From positions 115,829,593 through 115,893,592 of the forward strand of contig OX638130.1 of the NCBI GenBank assembly GCA_951804985.1: a stretch of DNA of 64,000 bases. Reading direction: 5' to 3'. Position 1 is the stretch's first letter; each line of letters opens with the position of its first letter. The notes under the pieces are model-generated. The model had not been told where the DNA came from, did not search any database, and saw only the letters and a list, made by a program, of their open reading frames with translations. The DNA comes from Dryomyza anilis (lineage: Eukaryota > Arthropoda > Insecta > Diptera > Dryomyzidae). The position numbers and the translations under genes were made by a program. Shown piece after piece: positions 33,421-44,920 of this stretch.

Positions 33421-33579
33421 AATAAATTTTGAGAAATTTTTAATTTAGATACCCATTAAATTTATATAGGCTAATATAGGCAGATTTTAAACCTCAGTCT
33501 TTGTCTTTTAAAAATCTTTGTAAAAATGATTATAAAATGCCATAGGACTTTCCAATATTTTAACGTCGAATGTCCATTC

Positions 33580-35180
33580 CATTTTCAATTAAAAATTCAA
33601 ATGTTCACTAAAAAAAAATTCAATTTATCATTAAAAAATTCAATTTTTCACTAAAAATTTAATATTCACTAAAAATTAAATTTTTCACTAAAAATCGCAT
33701 TTTTCACTAATAATTAAAATTTTCATTAAAAATTTAAATTTTCACTAAAAATTGCATTAAAATTGCATTTCTCACTAAAAAATAAATTTTTCACTAAAAA
33801 TTCAAATTGTCACTAAATATTCAATATTTCACTAAAAATTGCAGTTTTCACTAAAAATTAAATTTTTCACTAAAAATTCAAGTTTTCACTAAAAATTCAA
33901 TTTTTCACTAAAAACTCAAATTTTCACTAAAAATTCAAATTTTCACTAAAAAAAAATTCAATTTATCACTAAAAAATTCAAATTTTTACTAAAAATTCAA
34001 TTTTTCACTAAAAAAAAAATCAATTTATCACTAAAAAATTCAAATTTTCACAAAAAATTCAATATTCACTAAAAATTAAATTTTTCACTAAAAATCGCAT
34101 TTTTCACTAATAATTAAAATTTTCATTAAAAATTTAAATTTTCACTAAAAATTCAATATTTCACTAAAAATTGCAGTTTGCACTAAAATTAAATATTTCA
34201 CTAAAAATTAAAGTTTTCATTAAAAATAAAATTTTTCACTAAAAATTCAATTTTTCACTTAAAATTCATTTTTTCACTAAAAATTAAATTTTTCACTAAA
34301 AATTAAAATTTTCATTAAAAATTTAAATTTTCACTAAAAATTGCATTTTTAACTTAAATTGCATTTAAATTCAATTTTACACTTAAAATTCATTTTTTCA
34401 CTAAAAATTAAATTTTTCACTAAAAATTCAAATTTTCACTAAAAATTCAAATTTTCACTAAAAATTCAAATTTTCACTAAAAATTCAAATTTTCACTAAA
34501 AATTCAAATTTTCACTAAAAATTCAAATTTTCACTAAAAATTCAATTTTTCACTAAAAATTCAATTTTTCACTAAAAACACAAATTTTCACTAAAAATTC
34601 AAATTTTCACTAAAAATTCAATTTTTCACTAAAAATTCAATTTTTAACTAAAAATTCAATTTTTCACTAAAAATTCAATTTTTCACTAAAAATTCAAATT
34701 TTCACTAAAAATTCAATTTTTCACTAAAAATTAAATTTTTCACTAAAAATTCAAATTTTCATTAAAAATTCAAATTTTCCTTAAAATTTCATTGTTTACT
34801 AAAAATTCAAATTTCCACTAAAAATTAAAATGTTCACTAAAAATTTAAATTTTCAATAAAAATTCAAATTTTCATTAAAAATTCAAATTTCCACTAAAAA
34901 TGAAAATTTTCACTAAAAATTCAAATTTTCAATAAAAATTCAAATTTTCATTAAAAATTCAAATTTCCACTAAAAATTCAAATTTTCACTAAAAATTCAA
35001 TTTTTACTAAAAATTCAATTTTGCACTGAAAATTTTCACTTAAAATTAGATTTTTCACTAAAAATTCACTTTTTCACTAAAAATTCAATTTTTCCTTAAA
35101 ATTTTATTGTTTACTAAAAATTTAATTTTTCACTAAAAAGTAATTTTTAAACTAAAATTCAATTCATCAATGAAAAATAA
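33580..35180 (+). repeat. 19-bp minisatellite array A1 (TTTTTCACTAAAAATTCAA)
   Basis: About 85 imperfect copies of TTTTTCACTAAAAATTCAA and its variants (TTAAA, TTGCA, TCGCA) follow head to tail. The unit is a near-palindrome AAAAATTCAATTTTT plus an asymmetric CACT. A longer stretch, about 33611-33745, recurs at about 34022-34155 with the rare variants AATCGCATTTTTCAC and CACTAATAATTAAAAT in the same order, showing higher-order amplification. Confidence 0.9.
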
Positions 35181-37385
35181 AAATATGATTAAAATTTTTT
35201 TTAATAAAAAATAAATTTTTAAGTTTTTTTTTTGAAAGTAATAAGGTTTTTTTTTTTAAAATAGGTTTTATTCCAATTAACGAGAGGGCAAGTTTACCTA
35301 AAACAAATCATTTGGTGTCTGAATATATCGAAATTTTCTCAATTATTTTATGCTAAGTATACCGCACGACTTAGCTGAGGGCATTGCAAAATCAAAATAT
35401 TTAAAAAAAAACTAAATTCTCACTTCATACATTACAAAACAAAAAAAAAAAAAATAAAACAGATTATTATCCTACAGATAAAATGTGCTTTAAAAGCAAA
35501 AATACAGCATTTTCAATAATTAAAGGTAGTTTAGCAATCAGAGGTATCAATCATGTATTTAAAAAAAAAAAAAAATAATTTTTAATATATCGAACGAAAA
35601 GTCACCAAATACATTTTCAAAATGCCTAATATTGATTTACAAAAATCTTTAAATATCTGTCAATTTTTAATCGATGATTACCACATGATAAGAAAATGTA
35701 AATCTATCAATTGATATTTCAACTTTAAAAATGCATCAATAACTTTTTATAATATTATTCAACAAACACGTAATTTAAGTTTTACATAAAAATGTATTTA
35801 GTGACCTTTCTACAACTTCTTCGTTCTACAATGACAATATCTTGAATTCTTTTTGTTGTTAATTTGGAAATTTCGTTAAAATATAAATATGTTCCATATG
35901 ACAATATGGTATGACATTTAACAGCTTGTAAAAGACCTATTATTTACTTTGTCATTAGAAACAACACATTTTAATATTCTTTAATGTAACCATTTTATAT
36001 TTCATTTTAGAAGCAACACAAAACTTTTGTCCAAATACCACTTAAGTATTTTATAATTTTCAGCATGGTTCTTACCACAACATGCCACATGAAACTGTGA
36101 AAATAACGTATTAAACATTAGGTATTTCATTGCCTAATTTTTTCTTTATGACATTTTTTATATATATTTTGTTTCATATGCTTCCTAATTCATCCTTCAT
36201 AATATCAACAAAAAGCCTTTTTGTAAATATTTTAATTCCTATAATTCCCAACATGGTTTTTATTGCTTCATGACAACAAAAACTACAAAAAAGCAGTATG
36301 AAAAACATGCCTAATTTGTGCATTACAACCTAAGGAGTCCGTTTGTGACATAATTAAGGTAGTTTATGTTTCAAAGAGAAATATTTTAGAAAGCATATTT
36401 TAAGATTAACACTAAAAAGGCCTTTTTCGAATGTCACTTAGCCTATAATTCGCAACATACTTCTTTTATTATTTTATAACAACTATTTTAAACTAAAACG
36501 GACTGAATAAAAAAAAAAACAGCATAAAAAGCATGCCTCATTTTTGCTGGGTTTTCATATTCATTGCATTAGCAGCATTTTTTCGACATACCTTAAAAAC
36601 AAAGCTTAAAAAACCAAGTTTGTAGGGCATAATAATAAAAAAAATGTTTTGAGTACGGCTAAAAATCTGGGTCATTTAATAACATCATTAAAACCACAGC
36701 AGCAACAACCATAATAACGAACAACAACGAAGAGGATGAGGATAAGGATGAGCTAAAAAAAAAAAACAACACATTTTCAAGTTGAATCTTCACATATTTT
36801 GTTTTAAGGCACCGCACGATAGAGCGGTACCAGGTCGGCTTGAGTCGAATAGGGTCCCTTCAAAGCGGCGCGGCGACTGCCTGCATAATACGTAGGTAAT
36901 TTTACGTACTGGTACTATATATGTTTTAGAGCCTGCTGCGGGGGGTGCTGGGGTTGGGTGTTCAGTTCAACATATTTTCACCTCGAGTGAAAATAGTGCA
37001 AAACACAAAACTAATTGGAATTTATGATGCGGTAAAAATGTAAATGAGATGAGTTGTTGTTGCGGATGCTGTTGATGTTGCTGAACAAGATGATGGTGCT
37101 GATGGTGCTGTCGGTGTTGTTAGGATTGTTGTTGCTTTTGGTGGTACCTGATAAGTACTAGTACTTGGAACTACAACCAGTATAGTGCTTAAAGCATAGC
37201 CGTCGGACGTGAACCAAAGAACCAACCACGATGTTGTTTTAAGTGGCTGCAATTGTCATGAATGTTTTGCGGCGCATTTAACGCAATTTAGAAAAAAATG
37301 TTAGAAAATTTTTTTCAGTGCACAATAACATAGCTAAAATAATAAAAGTAAAAACAATAAACCATCACAAATGTAAATATATAAA
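35181..37385. other. AT-rich unique DNA with one MITE, no gene recognised
   Basis: AT-rich to about 36780, with poly-A runs and a MITE copy (35586-35841). From 36790 to 37260 composition is more even, with TACGTAGGTAATTTTACGTA (an inverted repeat) at about 36890 and GTTGTTGCTGATGGTGCTG-type runs. A 76-codon minus-strand frame at 37022-37252 is T/S/A-rich and derives from those runs. Confidence 0.35.
35586..35841. mobile_element. MITE, eroded copy of the 15497-15760 element
   Basis: The interior CGAAAAGTCACCAAATAC..ATCAATTGATATTTCAAC..AAAATGCATCA matches the 15497 element closely. The outer part of the left inverted end has lost about 12 bases, and the right end is diverged (CGTTCTACAATGACAATAT). 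Confidence 0.8.
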
Positions 37386-37387
37386 AT

Positions 37388-39165
37388 AAAAATTCGAATT
37401 TTAACTAAAAATTCAATTTTTTACTAAAAAAATTCAATTTTTCACTAAAAATTCAATTTTTCACTAAAAATTCAATTTTTCACTAAAAATTCAATTTTTC
37501 ACTAAAAATTCAATTTTTCACTAATAATTCAATTTTTCACTAAAAATTCAATTTTTCACTAAAAATTCAATTTTTCACTAAAAATTCAATTTTTCACTAA
37601 AAATTCAATTTTTCACTAAAAATTCAATTTTTCACTAAAATCTCAATTTACCAATAAAAAATTCAATTTTTCACTAAAAATTAAATTTTTCACTAAAAAT
37701 TCAATTTTTCACTAAAAATTCAATTTTTCACTAAAAATTCGATTTTTCACTAAAAATTCAATTTTTCACTAAAAATTCAATTTTTTCACTAAAAATTCAA
37801 TTTTTTCACTAAAAATTCAATTTTTCACTAAAAATTCAATTTTTCACTAAAAATTCAATTTTTCACTAAAAATTCAATATTTCACTAAAAATTCAATTTT
37901 TCACTAAAAATTCAATTTTTCACTAAAAATTCAATTTTTCACTAAAAATTCAATTTTTCACTAAAAATTCAATTTTTAACTAAAAATTCAATTTTGCACT
38001 AAAAAATTCGAATTTTAACTAAAAATTCAATTTTTCACTAAAAATTCAATTTTTCACTAAAAATTCAATTTTTAACTAAAAATTCAATTTTGCACTAAAA
38101 AATTCGAATTTTAACTAAAAATTCAATTTTTCACTTATAATTTAATTTTTCACTAAAAATTCAATTTTTCACTTATAATTTAATTTTTCACTAAGAATTC
38201 AATTTTTTACTAAAAATTCAATTTTTCACTAAAAATTCAATTTTTCACTAAAAATTCAATTTTTCACTAAAAATTAAATTTTTCACTAAAAATTCAATTT
38301 TTCATTAATAATTCAATTTTTCACTAAAAGTTAAATTTTTCACTAAAATCTCAATTTACCAACAAAAAATTCAATTTTTCACTAAAAATTAAAATTTTCA
38401 CTAATAATTAAATTTTTTACTAAAAATTCAATTTTTCACTAATAATTCAATTTTTCACTCAAATTCAGTTTTCACTAAAAATTTAATTTTTCACTAAAAA
38501 TTAAATTTTTCACTAAAAATTTAATTTTACACTAAAAATTCAATTTTTCACTAAAAATTCAATTTATCACTAAAAAATTCAATTTTTAACTAAAAATTCA
38601 ATTTTTTCACTAAAAATTTAATTTTACACTAAAATTCAATGTTTCACTAAAAATTAAATTTTTTACTAAAAATTCAATTTTTCACTATAAATTAAATTTT
38701 TCACTAAAAATTCAATTTTTCACTAAAAATTCAATTTTTCACTAAAAATTCAATTTTTTCACTAAAAATTTAATTTTTCACTAAAAATTTAATTTTTCAC
38801 TAAAAATTCAATTTTTTCACTAAGAATTAAATTTTTCACTAATAATTCAATTTTTCGCTAAAAATTCAATTTTTTCACTGAGAATTAAATTTTTCACTAA
38901 AAATTCAATGTTTACTAAAAATTCAATGTTTCACTAAAAAATTCTAAATTTCACTAAAAACTCAAATTTTCACTAAAAATTCATATTTTAAATAAAAATT
39001 CAGATTTTAAATAAAAAATTCTATTTTGTATTAAAAATTCAATTTTTCATTAAAAATTTAAATTTTCATTAAAAATTTAATTTTTTACTAAAAATAAAAT
39101 TTTCACTAAACTTCAATTTTTCATATTCAATTCAAATGTTCACTAAAATAAAATGTTCCATTACA
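37388..39165 (+). repeat. 19-bp minisatellite array A2 (TTTTTCACTAAAAATTCAA)
   Basis: About 93 units of the same sequence and orientation as array A1 but more homogeneous. Long runs of perfect units occupy 37430-37970. A sub-block with TTTTAACTAAAAATTCAATTTTGCACTAAAAAATTCG occurs at about 37972 and 38068, a local higher-order repeat of about 96 bases. The unit decays at the right edge. Confidence 0.9.
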
Positions 39166-40244
39166 TTTCCATTTAACAGTAAAAACTAAAATAAAAAAAA
39201 GACAATCTTAAATTCAGTGACATAAATATCCAAAAAGAAAAAAACATAAAAAATGAAAACTACTTATTTTATGCGCAGCACCCCTTCCAGAACATGTCAC
39301 AGTATTTTGGCAATGTGAACAACGTTGCCACATTACTTTGTCGGTCACGTAGTCAGTGCCAAATGCAACACAAAAATTCACAGACACAAACATGTAACGC
39401 ATTCAAAGTCGTGAATTTTATACGCTTATACGCTTTTTTTATTTAGGAAAAATAAAATGGCAAAATATTTAAATTTACGTATTTAAAATATTTAAATATT
39501 TTTCAAAAAGTTTTAATAACCAAATTTTTAGCTTTAAAAATACTGAAGTGAGTTTTTAAATTTATTGCTAATATATTTTTTCTTGCAGTGTCGACGCATT
39601 TGCCATACAACTGCATTCGAAATCGAACGAATACAAAACCAGCTACCAATCAATTGCGTCATTGTGCTTGAGACAGCGAACAAACGAACGAACGGGCGAA
39701 CGATGGAACGAACAAACGAAAGGAGTAACGAATGCAGTAACGAACGCCTCGAAAATTGAAGATAATTGAAGTGTGAAGCGTAACCGGAAACGGAACTGAA
39801 AGCTGCTGACACCAGCAAGCGAGCGTACAGCCAAATGTCGTGGCCTTGCGAGGGGCGTGAATTGGACAGCGATGCAGTGAGATAAACGACGATGGCATCC
39901 GACGATGCATTCGAAAGCCACTTTAATGTGGTTGTGCGAATGCAAGTCGGCTGTGGTTGTTGCTTTTGTTGTTGCGCGGCAATGGAGCGATTGCAAAAAT
40001 GATGACACAATAGTGGATGCAAAAAAAAAAACAAAAAGAAATGCGAAACAACACGGATATGTTAACGGAATTGGAAACAAAAAGAAAATGGCTGTTAGTT
40101 GTGTGGAAGGCTGGCTGCATGTGTGCGGCATAATGTCAAATGTGACAAAGCTGGAGGGAAGGATGCAGATCCAAAGACGAAATTTTAAAAATATGATATA
40201 TTGAGGTTTAGAAAATTTAAAAATAATTTAAGAAAATTGTTGTT
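39166..40244. other. Unique island with possible untranslated exon
   Basis: At 39570-39588 the plus strand reads TATTTTTTCTTGCAG, a good 3' splice site, followed by about 600 bases of GC-richer DNA. It includes a GAACGAACGGGCGAACG tract (39679-39720), typical of fly 5' untranslated exons. Frames of 60-166 codons occur on both strands and in several phases, which argues against coding. A donor site could not be chosen. This is the best candidate in the window for a host exon, but the support is weak. Confidence 0.25.
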
Positions 40245-40249
40245 TGTTT

Positions 40250-40345
40250 CACTCCCCAGTACACTTTGTATCTGGCAAGACCTTGAGCCCGCAAAAAAAA
40301 TTTTTTTTCTATAACTCTATTTTAGGTCGAAAAACAAACAACAAT
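40250..40345 (+). mobile_element. Fragment of hammerhead-element family (tail only)
   Basis: GGCAAGACCTTGAGCCCG followed by ATAACTCTATTTTAGGTCGAA and AAACAAACAAC matches the tail of the 20180-20480 element. The ribozyme core is absent. Confidence 0.5.
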
Positions 40346-40573
40346 TTAAAAAGTATTAATTTTATAAGATTAAATAAATAATAAAAATATAGAACAAATC
40401 GATATTTAAAAGAAATTTTAAGAAAAAAAATATTTCTAATTATAATTTTTTTTTTAAATTTAAAAGTCACAAAGTGGTGATATAAATAATGAATAGTCGA
40501 AGAATAAGAACAGTAGAAGAAAAAGTAGAAATACAAGTAAAAAAAGCAAAAAAGAAAGTATAACGTTAATATA
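40346..40573. other. AT-rich spacer
   Basis: AT-rich and A-rich sequence with AGAAGAAAAAGTAGAAATAC near 40512. Nothing functional is recognised. Confidence 0.3.
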
Positions 40574-41955
40574 GGGCAATCCTGGGGTAAAGTGGGAAAT
40601 AGGATAATGTAGGAAATTGCAATTTTTTCAAATGTATTGCATTTTTAGAAAATAAAAAACGACTTTCATGTGTATGGCATCCACTTTTTCACGATTTTTA
40701 TGAAATGTATTCCTTTTTATTGCTTTTCGTGAACAAGTGAACAAAATGCATTGAAAAAGTTTTCCAGAGTGGTGGTGTTTGCCTTCACAAAATGTGCAAT
40801 TTTGACGTTTTAAATTATTAAAATTCTAAATCTTTAAATATACAAAAAGAAATACTCTTATGTTTGGTTTAAATTATAACAATTAATTTTATTAATTCAC
40901 TTTAATTAACAACTTTACTAATAACAAATTCTAACCACTGCTCCACTATTTAACTTGACATTGTTCTCACACAAGATGCACTCTACCACTTTCTAATCAC
41001 TACTGAAGTGTTGCACGGACAGAAAAGATTTGTTTTAATATGTTTCAATGTAATTATAACATAATTCGAAATCACCATATACATATTAAGAATAAAATCT
41101 AATTACATTATAATTGAATTGTATAATTATTTTGTTCGGATTGAAATATTATTATACGATATTTAAACATAAATTGCTTTAATAGCGGTTTTACATGAAT
41201 TTACTATATTAATGTTTCTGTAGAAATATATATTTTTCATCAGATATTAATATATGTATGTTTGATATTTCCGCTATTTAATAAACCCAACGTCAATAAA
41301 AAGTTCTTTGAATTATATGTATTTGGTTACTCGTGATTGTTACTGCGTGACAACGAATTTAAAAATAATGGCATTATTTTGATTATATGTATGTTTGGCA
41401 TAACGATATCACAATTAAAGAACAACTCTGCCTACTTTTAGCACTCAGTACCACTCACATTAATACTTTTCATATAGTTCAAAAGTTCTTTTTGGTGGAA
41501 GAATTTATTTAAGTACCGCCAATTACAGTTAATAACAGATAGTGGCTATTTGTGAAATAACCAATTCATTCGTAGTTAGATGGAAATAAAATTATTAAGT
41601 ATAAATAAACGATGTGTAATAAAAAAAAATAAAAGTTAAATTTTATAATTATATAATATAAATAAAAAAAAAATAATTTAAAAAAAGGGAAAAAATTAAT
41701 ATTGTGTAAAGTAGATATTAGAACTAAATTTACTTTTTTTTACATTAAAATTAAATGTAAACATAAATATGTTTACATGTATATAAAATGTGTTTCACAT
41801 TCAAACATATATATGTTTGCAAGAACGCCGAAAATTATTTATTCTGAACATAAATATGTTTGATCGAAAACAAAAATATGCTTGGATGTTATTATAATAA
41901 TGTTTGGCAATGAAATAATGCTTTTGTTTGCATAAAGCTCCAAAGATATATGTAA

Positions 41956-43250
41956 TAAGGACTGCGTCGAATAAAATTGGTCGCTACAAAAATGAAAAAA
42001 TCTAGAAATCTAGTAATCGAATTTTTATAGAATAAAATATTTTATTTTGCAAATTATTTTTAGATTTAAAAAAAAATATATAAAAAACCAGAAATTAATA
42101 TTTTTTAATAAAAAGTTTTAATTTTTCCGGAACTCCTTCCATTCATGTTGTAATGGTAGTGTCCGACACCCTCACAGCTGCTGAAGACCACTTTCTTTTA
42201 AAGTCATGAAGGTCTTTGGCTACTTTTTTTGTTGTCTTCATCTCCCTTTTTACTAAAGCCCAGTATCTCTCAATCGGCGTGAGTTCTGGACAGTTTGGTG
42301 GATTGGCTTCTCTAGGGACCAAAATCACTGCATTTTTGGATCCACTCTAAGGCCGTTTTGCTGTAGTGACATGAGGCGAGGTCAGGCCAAAAAAATGTGG
42401 ACACTTCATGTTGGCGTAGAAATGGAAGCAATCTCTTTTGCAAGCATTCGTTCGCTTATATTTCGCTATTAATTGTACCCGATGTCACGAATGAGCTGCT
42501 CCTTTTTCCACAACTGCAAACAAGGAATTTCTTTGGGAATTTTGTCATTTTTTTTTATTTGAATTTTTTGAGCAACATTTCCTCGAGAATCGGCTGTATA
42601 AAATTCCTGCCCAGGTAGCTGAGAAAAGTCCGCTAAAACATAAGTTTCGTCGTCCATTATGCAGCAATCGAATTTTTTAAAAAAAAATCTTGGTTCAGCT
42701 TTTTAGCTCGTTGTTTTGCGGTTTCATTCTTGACGGCATTTCTATCCGGAACTTTTTGGATCTTGTACGTCTTCAGCCCAGCTTCTTTCTTAGTCCTGCG
42801 CACGAAAGATTCTGAGCAATCCGCCTTTCTCGCCAATTTCCTTCCGGATATGCTTGGATCTTTCTTTAAAATATTCACAACCTTCTTCGACTTTTCACGA
42901 TCATGTGGGCCTTTTTTTTTTACCAGAACCTTTCTTCCGATCAATACTCAGGTCTTCCTTAAAGCGGTTGATAACGCGAGAAATGGTCTTAGGGTTAGCC
43001 CCTACCTCCTTGGCAATTTTTTTATAAGACCAACTAGGTTGGTTTTGAAAAATTTTAATTATATTTTCTCGCACTTCCACTTCGTTTGCCATTATCGCGT
43101 TAAATAAATTTTGTATTGACTATAACTGACACAAATTATTTTCTGCCATTTAATTCAGAGCTACTATGATCAAATTTTTTCAATTTAAATCTTGCAATAG
43201 CACATTATGGGAAGATATGTAACGGACAATTTTATTCGACGCAGTCCTTA
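41956..43250 (-). mobile_element. Tc1/mariner (DD37E-type) transposon, copy 2
   Basis: A 1.29-kb element is bounded by TA with well-matched inverted ends: AAGGACTGCGTCGAATAAAA at both sides, with mismatches only further in (GGTCGCTAC against GTCCGTTAC). It matches copy 1 throughout, including the orientation of the transposase. The ends are better preserved than in copy 1, so they could in principle still be recognised by an active transposase elsewhere. Confidence 0.9.
42110..43092 (-). pseudogene. DD37E Tc1/mariner transposase, multiply frameshifted
   Basis: It has the same domain order as in copy 1: MANEVEVRENIIKIF helix-turn-helix, GRKLARKADCSESFVRR, MDDETYVLADF, and LTPIERYWALVKRE. Frame is lost at least four times: an A10 tract at 42912-42921 after GSGKKK, an A/T tract near 42676 (two extra bases relative to copy 1), an extra base near 42568, and a two-base loss near 42335 upstream of the third catalytic residue. 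The element cannot make transposase. Confidence 0.85.
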
Positions 43251-43288
43251 TCTGCAAAATAATGTTTGAGAGCCCTTTTTTTGCAGCG

Positions 43289-43535
43289 TGTATGCCTCAG
43301 ATGCGGCGCCCCTATATAGTGCATGCATCAGTTCGCCACGATTCGACAATCTTCGATATGTTTCGAGAACCTTCTACTCGTTTCGTGAATGACTCATGCT
43401 ATTGGCATCTCATTTGCACTTATGTGTTTTTAATACGCATATCTTCTATCTCTTTCTCGCACATTGCACCAGTGCACTGAATGATCTTGCGTCTCAATTA
43501 CTCTTGCACAGTGGAGCAAATTACCTTTTTTCGTA
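43289..43535 (+). repeat. Dispersed repeat with heat-shock-element-like units, copy 2
   Basis: It matches 14775-15005; its upstream part lies at 40979-41010 on the other side of the insertion. The region around FDMFREPSTRFVND is the same in translation but other differences change residues, so I treat the conservation as DNA-level. Confidence 0.65.
43362..43389 (+). promoter_or_regulatory. Heat-shock-element-like array, copy 2
   Basis: TTC 43362, GAA 43367, TTC 43372, gap, TTC 43382, GAA 43387: the same five units in the same 5-base register as copy 1 at 14839-14866, unchanged although the surrounding repeat has diverged. Confidence 0.6.
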
Positions 43536-43955
43536 ACAATATTTTCTATTTTTTTTTGGTAAAGTGCGAGATGTTATATAAACAATTCTAAGAAAAGACG
43601 AATAATTGCACATTTTTTAATTTTAATATTTTTTCCTTCACATTAATTTTTTGCAGTAACAAAATATATTTTTTTCATTTCATTAATATGTTTTATATAT
43701 TCTAATTGTATTTATATTGTCTATGTTGTAAATAAACTTGAAATAATACAGAAATAACAAATTAAATGCATGTTTGTAAAATTTTTAACATTTCCCACAT
43801 TACCCCAGAATTTTTCAAGTGGTCCGAAAATGAGTTGTTGAAAAATCACACATAAATCAATTAAAAGATGTGTAAATTGTAATCAGTTAATGCAAAAAGT
43901 TAAATCACGAACCACTCTATGTCATTGACGCTTCTCACTTTACCCTAGTCTCCCC

Positions 43956-44183
43956 TAACTAATTCCATCACATTAATCAAAGAAATAAAAAATTAAAAGG
44001 ATTTGTTTTTAATTTATTTTACTGTATTTATTTTTTGCTTTATTTAGTTAAAAAAATGTTTATTATATAAGTAGAGTAAAATTATATTAGTAGAAAATAA
44101 ACTGGTCATTTAAATTTTGTATTGTATTTTTTTATTTTATTTACTCTATAAATTGTCTGGTGTTTTGTTATTTTATTTATTTT
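43956..44183. other. AT-rich spacer
   Basis: AT-rich DNA with TTTTATTTA words. Nothing is recognised. Confidence 0.3.
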
Positions 44184-44403
44184 AATTTCAGGATATTGCC
44201 TTGACGTGCTCAAGGTCCAGTCACTACAAATTGAGTGGCAGATTGTACAGCGGTTTTAGAGACAGTCGAGCCTCTTCATCAGCGATTTTTATCTACAGAT
44301 CCTACATTTTAAGTCGTTATTTACTTAATGCATTTTGTCAATTCTTTAATACCCAATTTTAACAGACTGGACCTTGAGCACGTCAAAAGAATATCTTGAA
44401 ATT
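44184..44403 (-). mobile_element. 220-bp palindromic element with degenerate hammerhead
   Basis: Inverted ends of 39 bases: the left AATTTCAGGATATTGCC and the reversed right AATTTCAAGATATTCTT both continue TTGACGTGCTCAAGGTCCAGTC, with about five mismatches in total. On the minus strand the interior holds the ribozyme-like core homologous to 20316-20362. It is non-coding. The inverted ends make it MITE-like, but the ribozyme suggests a retroelement link, so the class is open. Confidence 0.7.
44240..44287 (-). ncRNA. Hammerhead-like motif, inactivated copy
   Basis: On the minus strand: CTGATGA (44282-44276), stem II AGAGGC/GTCTCT with a six-base loop TCGACT, then AAAA where the consensus is GAAA, and CCGCTGTA. 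Compared with the first copy, stem II differs but still pairs: G-C became A-T at pair 1, A-T became G-C at pair 4, and G-C became G-T at pair 5. The essential G12 is A, so cleavage should be lost. Confidence 0.55.
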
Positions 44404-44920
44404 ATCAACAGAGGTCGTAAAACAAAAACAATTAATTTATTTTTATTTTAAATTTTTTCTTTATTTAATTTATTATTTTTTCTTATATTTTCTATAATTT
44501 ATTACTTTATTAACGATTTTTTTGGTGAATATTTTTAAAAATTCTATTAATGTTTATTTATATTTTATTTAAGTTTTTATTATTATTTTTAATTATTTAT
44601 TTTTTCCTTTTTTATTTCTTGGATTTTAATTTATTTATATTTATTAATTTTTAGTTTTTATTTTTATTTATTTTTTTATAATTTTTTTCTCAGTTTTATT
44701 TATTACTTTATTTATGATTTTTTTTATCTTTTTTGTGAATATTTTTAATTATTTTTAATCTATTTATATTTGTTTATTTTATATTTAAGTTTTTTTTTTA
44801 TTATTTTTATTTATTTCATTTTCATTTTAATTTTTTTATTTTTTTTTATTTTTTTTTTTATTTTTTTTATTTTTCTTTTTTTTATTATTTTATATTTTTA
44901 TCAGGGACCTCAAAGAACCG
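44404..44920. repeat. TTTTATTTA low-complexity tract
   Basis: T-rich and A/T-only sequence made of TTATTTATTTTT-like words with no regular period. The 65-codon frame here is F/I-only. Confidence 0.6.

Larger units (their letters stand above)
41012..43288. mobile_element. Insertion with ACAGAAAAG-type ends, split by Tc1
   Basis: Comparison with the uninterrupted repeat at 14745-15005 shows extra DNA between CACTACTGAAGTGT (to 41011) and GTGTATGCCTCAG (from 43289), with GTGT possibly the target duplication. The left end is TGCACGGACAGAAAAG and the reversed right end is GCTGCAAAAAAAG. Excluding Tc1, the interior is AT-rich with near-palindromic AAACATAAATATGTTT words (41740-41930). It is non-coding. 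Confidence 0.5.
40574..43955. mobile_element. TA-flanked GGG..GGGTAAAGTG element with nested insertions
   Basis: The left end reads GGGCAATCCTGGGGTAAAGTG and the reversed right end reads GGGGAGACTAGGGTAAAGTG, each preceded by TA. The right 190 bases match the left end of the copy at 4413. The interior contains a repeat with heat-shock-element-like units, split by a further insertion that itself holds Tc1 copy 2. No coding sequence belongs to the outer element, so it is a non-autonomous TA-target element. Confidence 0.65.

Noticed and set aside
39534..40131. Minus-strand frames of 162 and 166 codons with R/S/F-rich content
   Set aside because: They overlap each other in different phases, their RSFVR-like repeats come from the GAACGAACG tract, and no known domain is seen.
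43262..43480. Second copy of the same putative small protein
   Set aside because: Same reasoning; the upstream half is in another frame because of the insertion.
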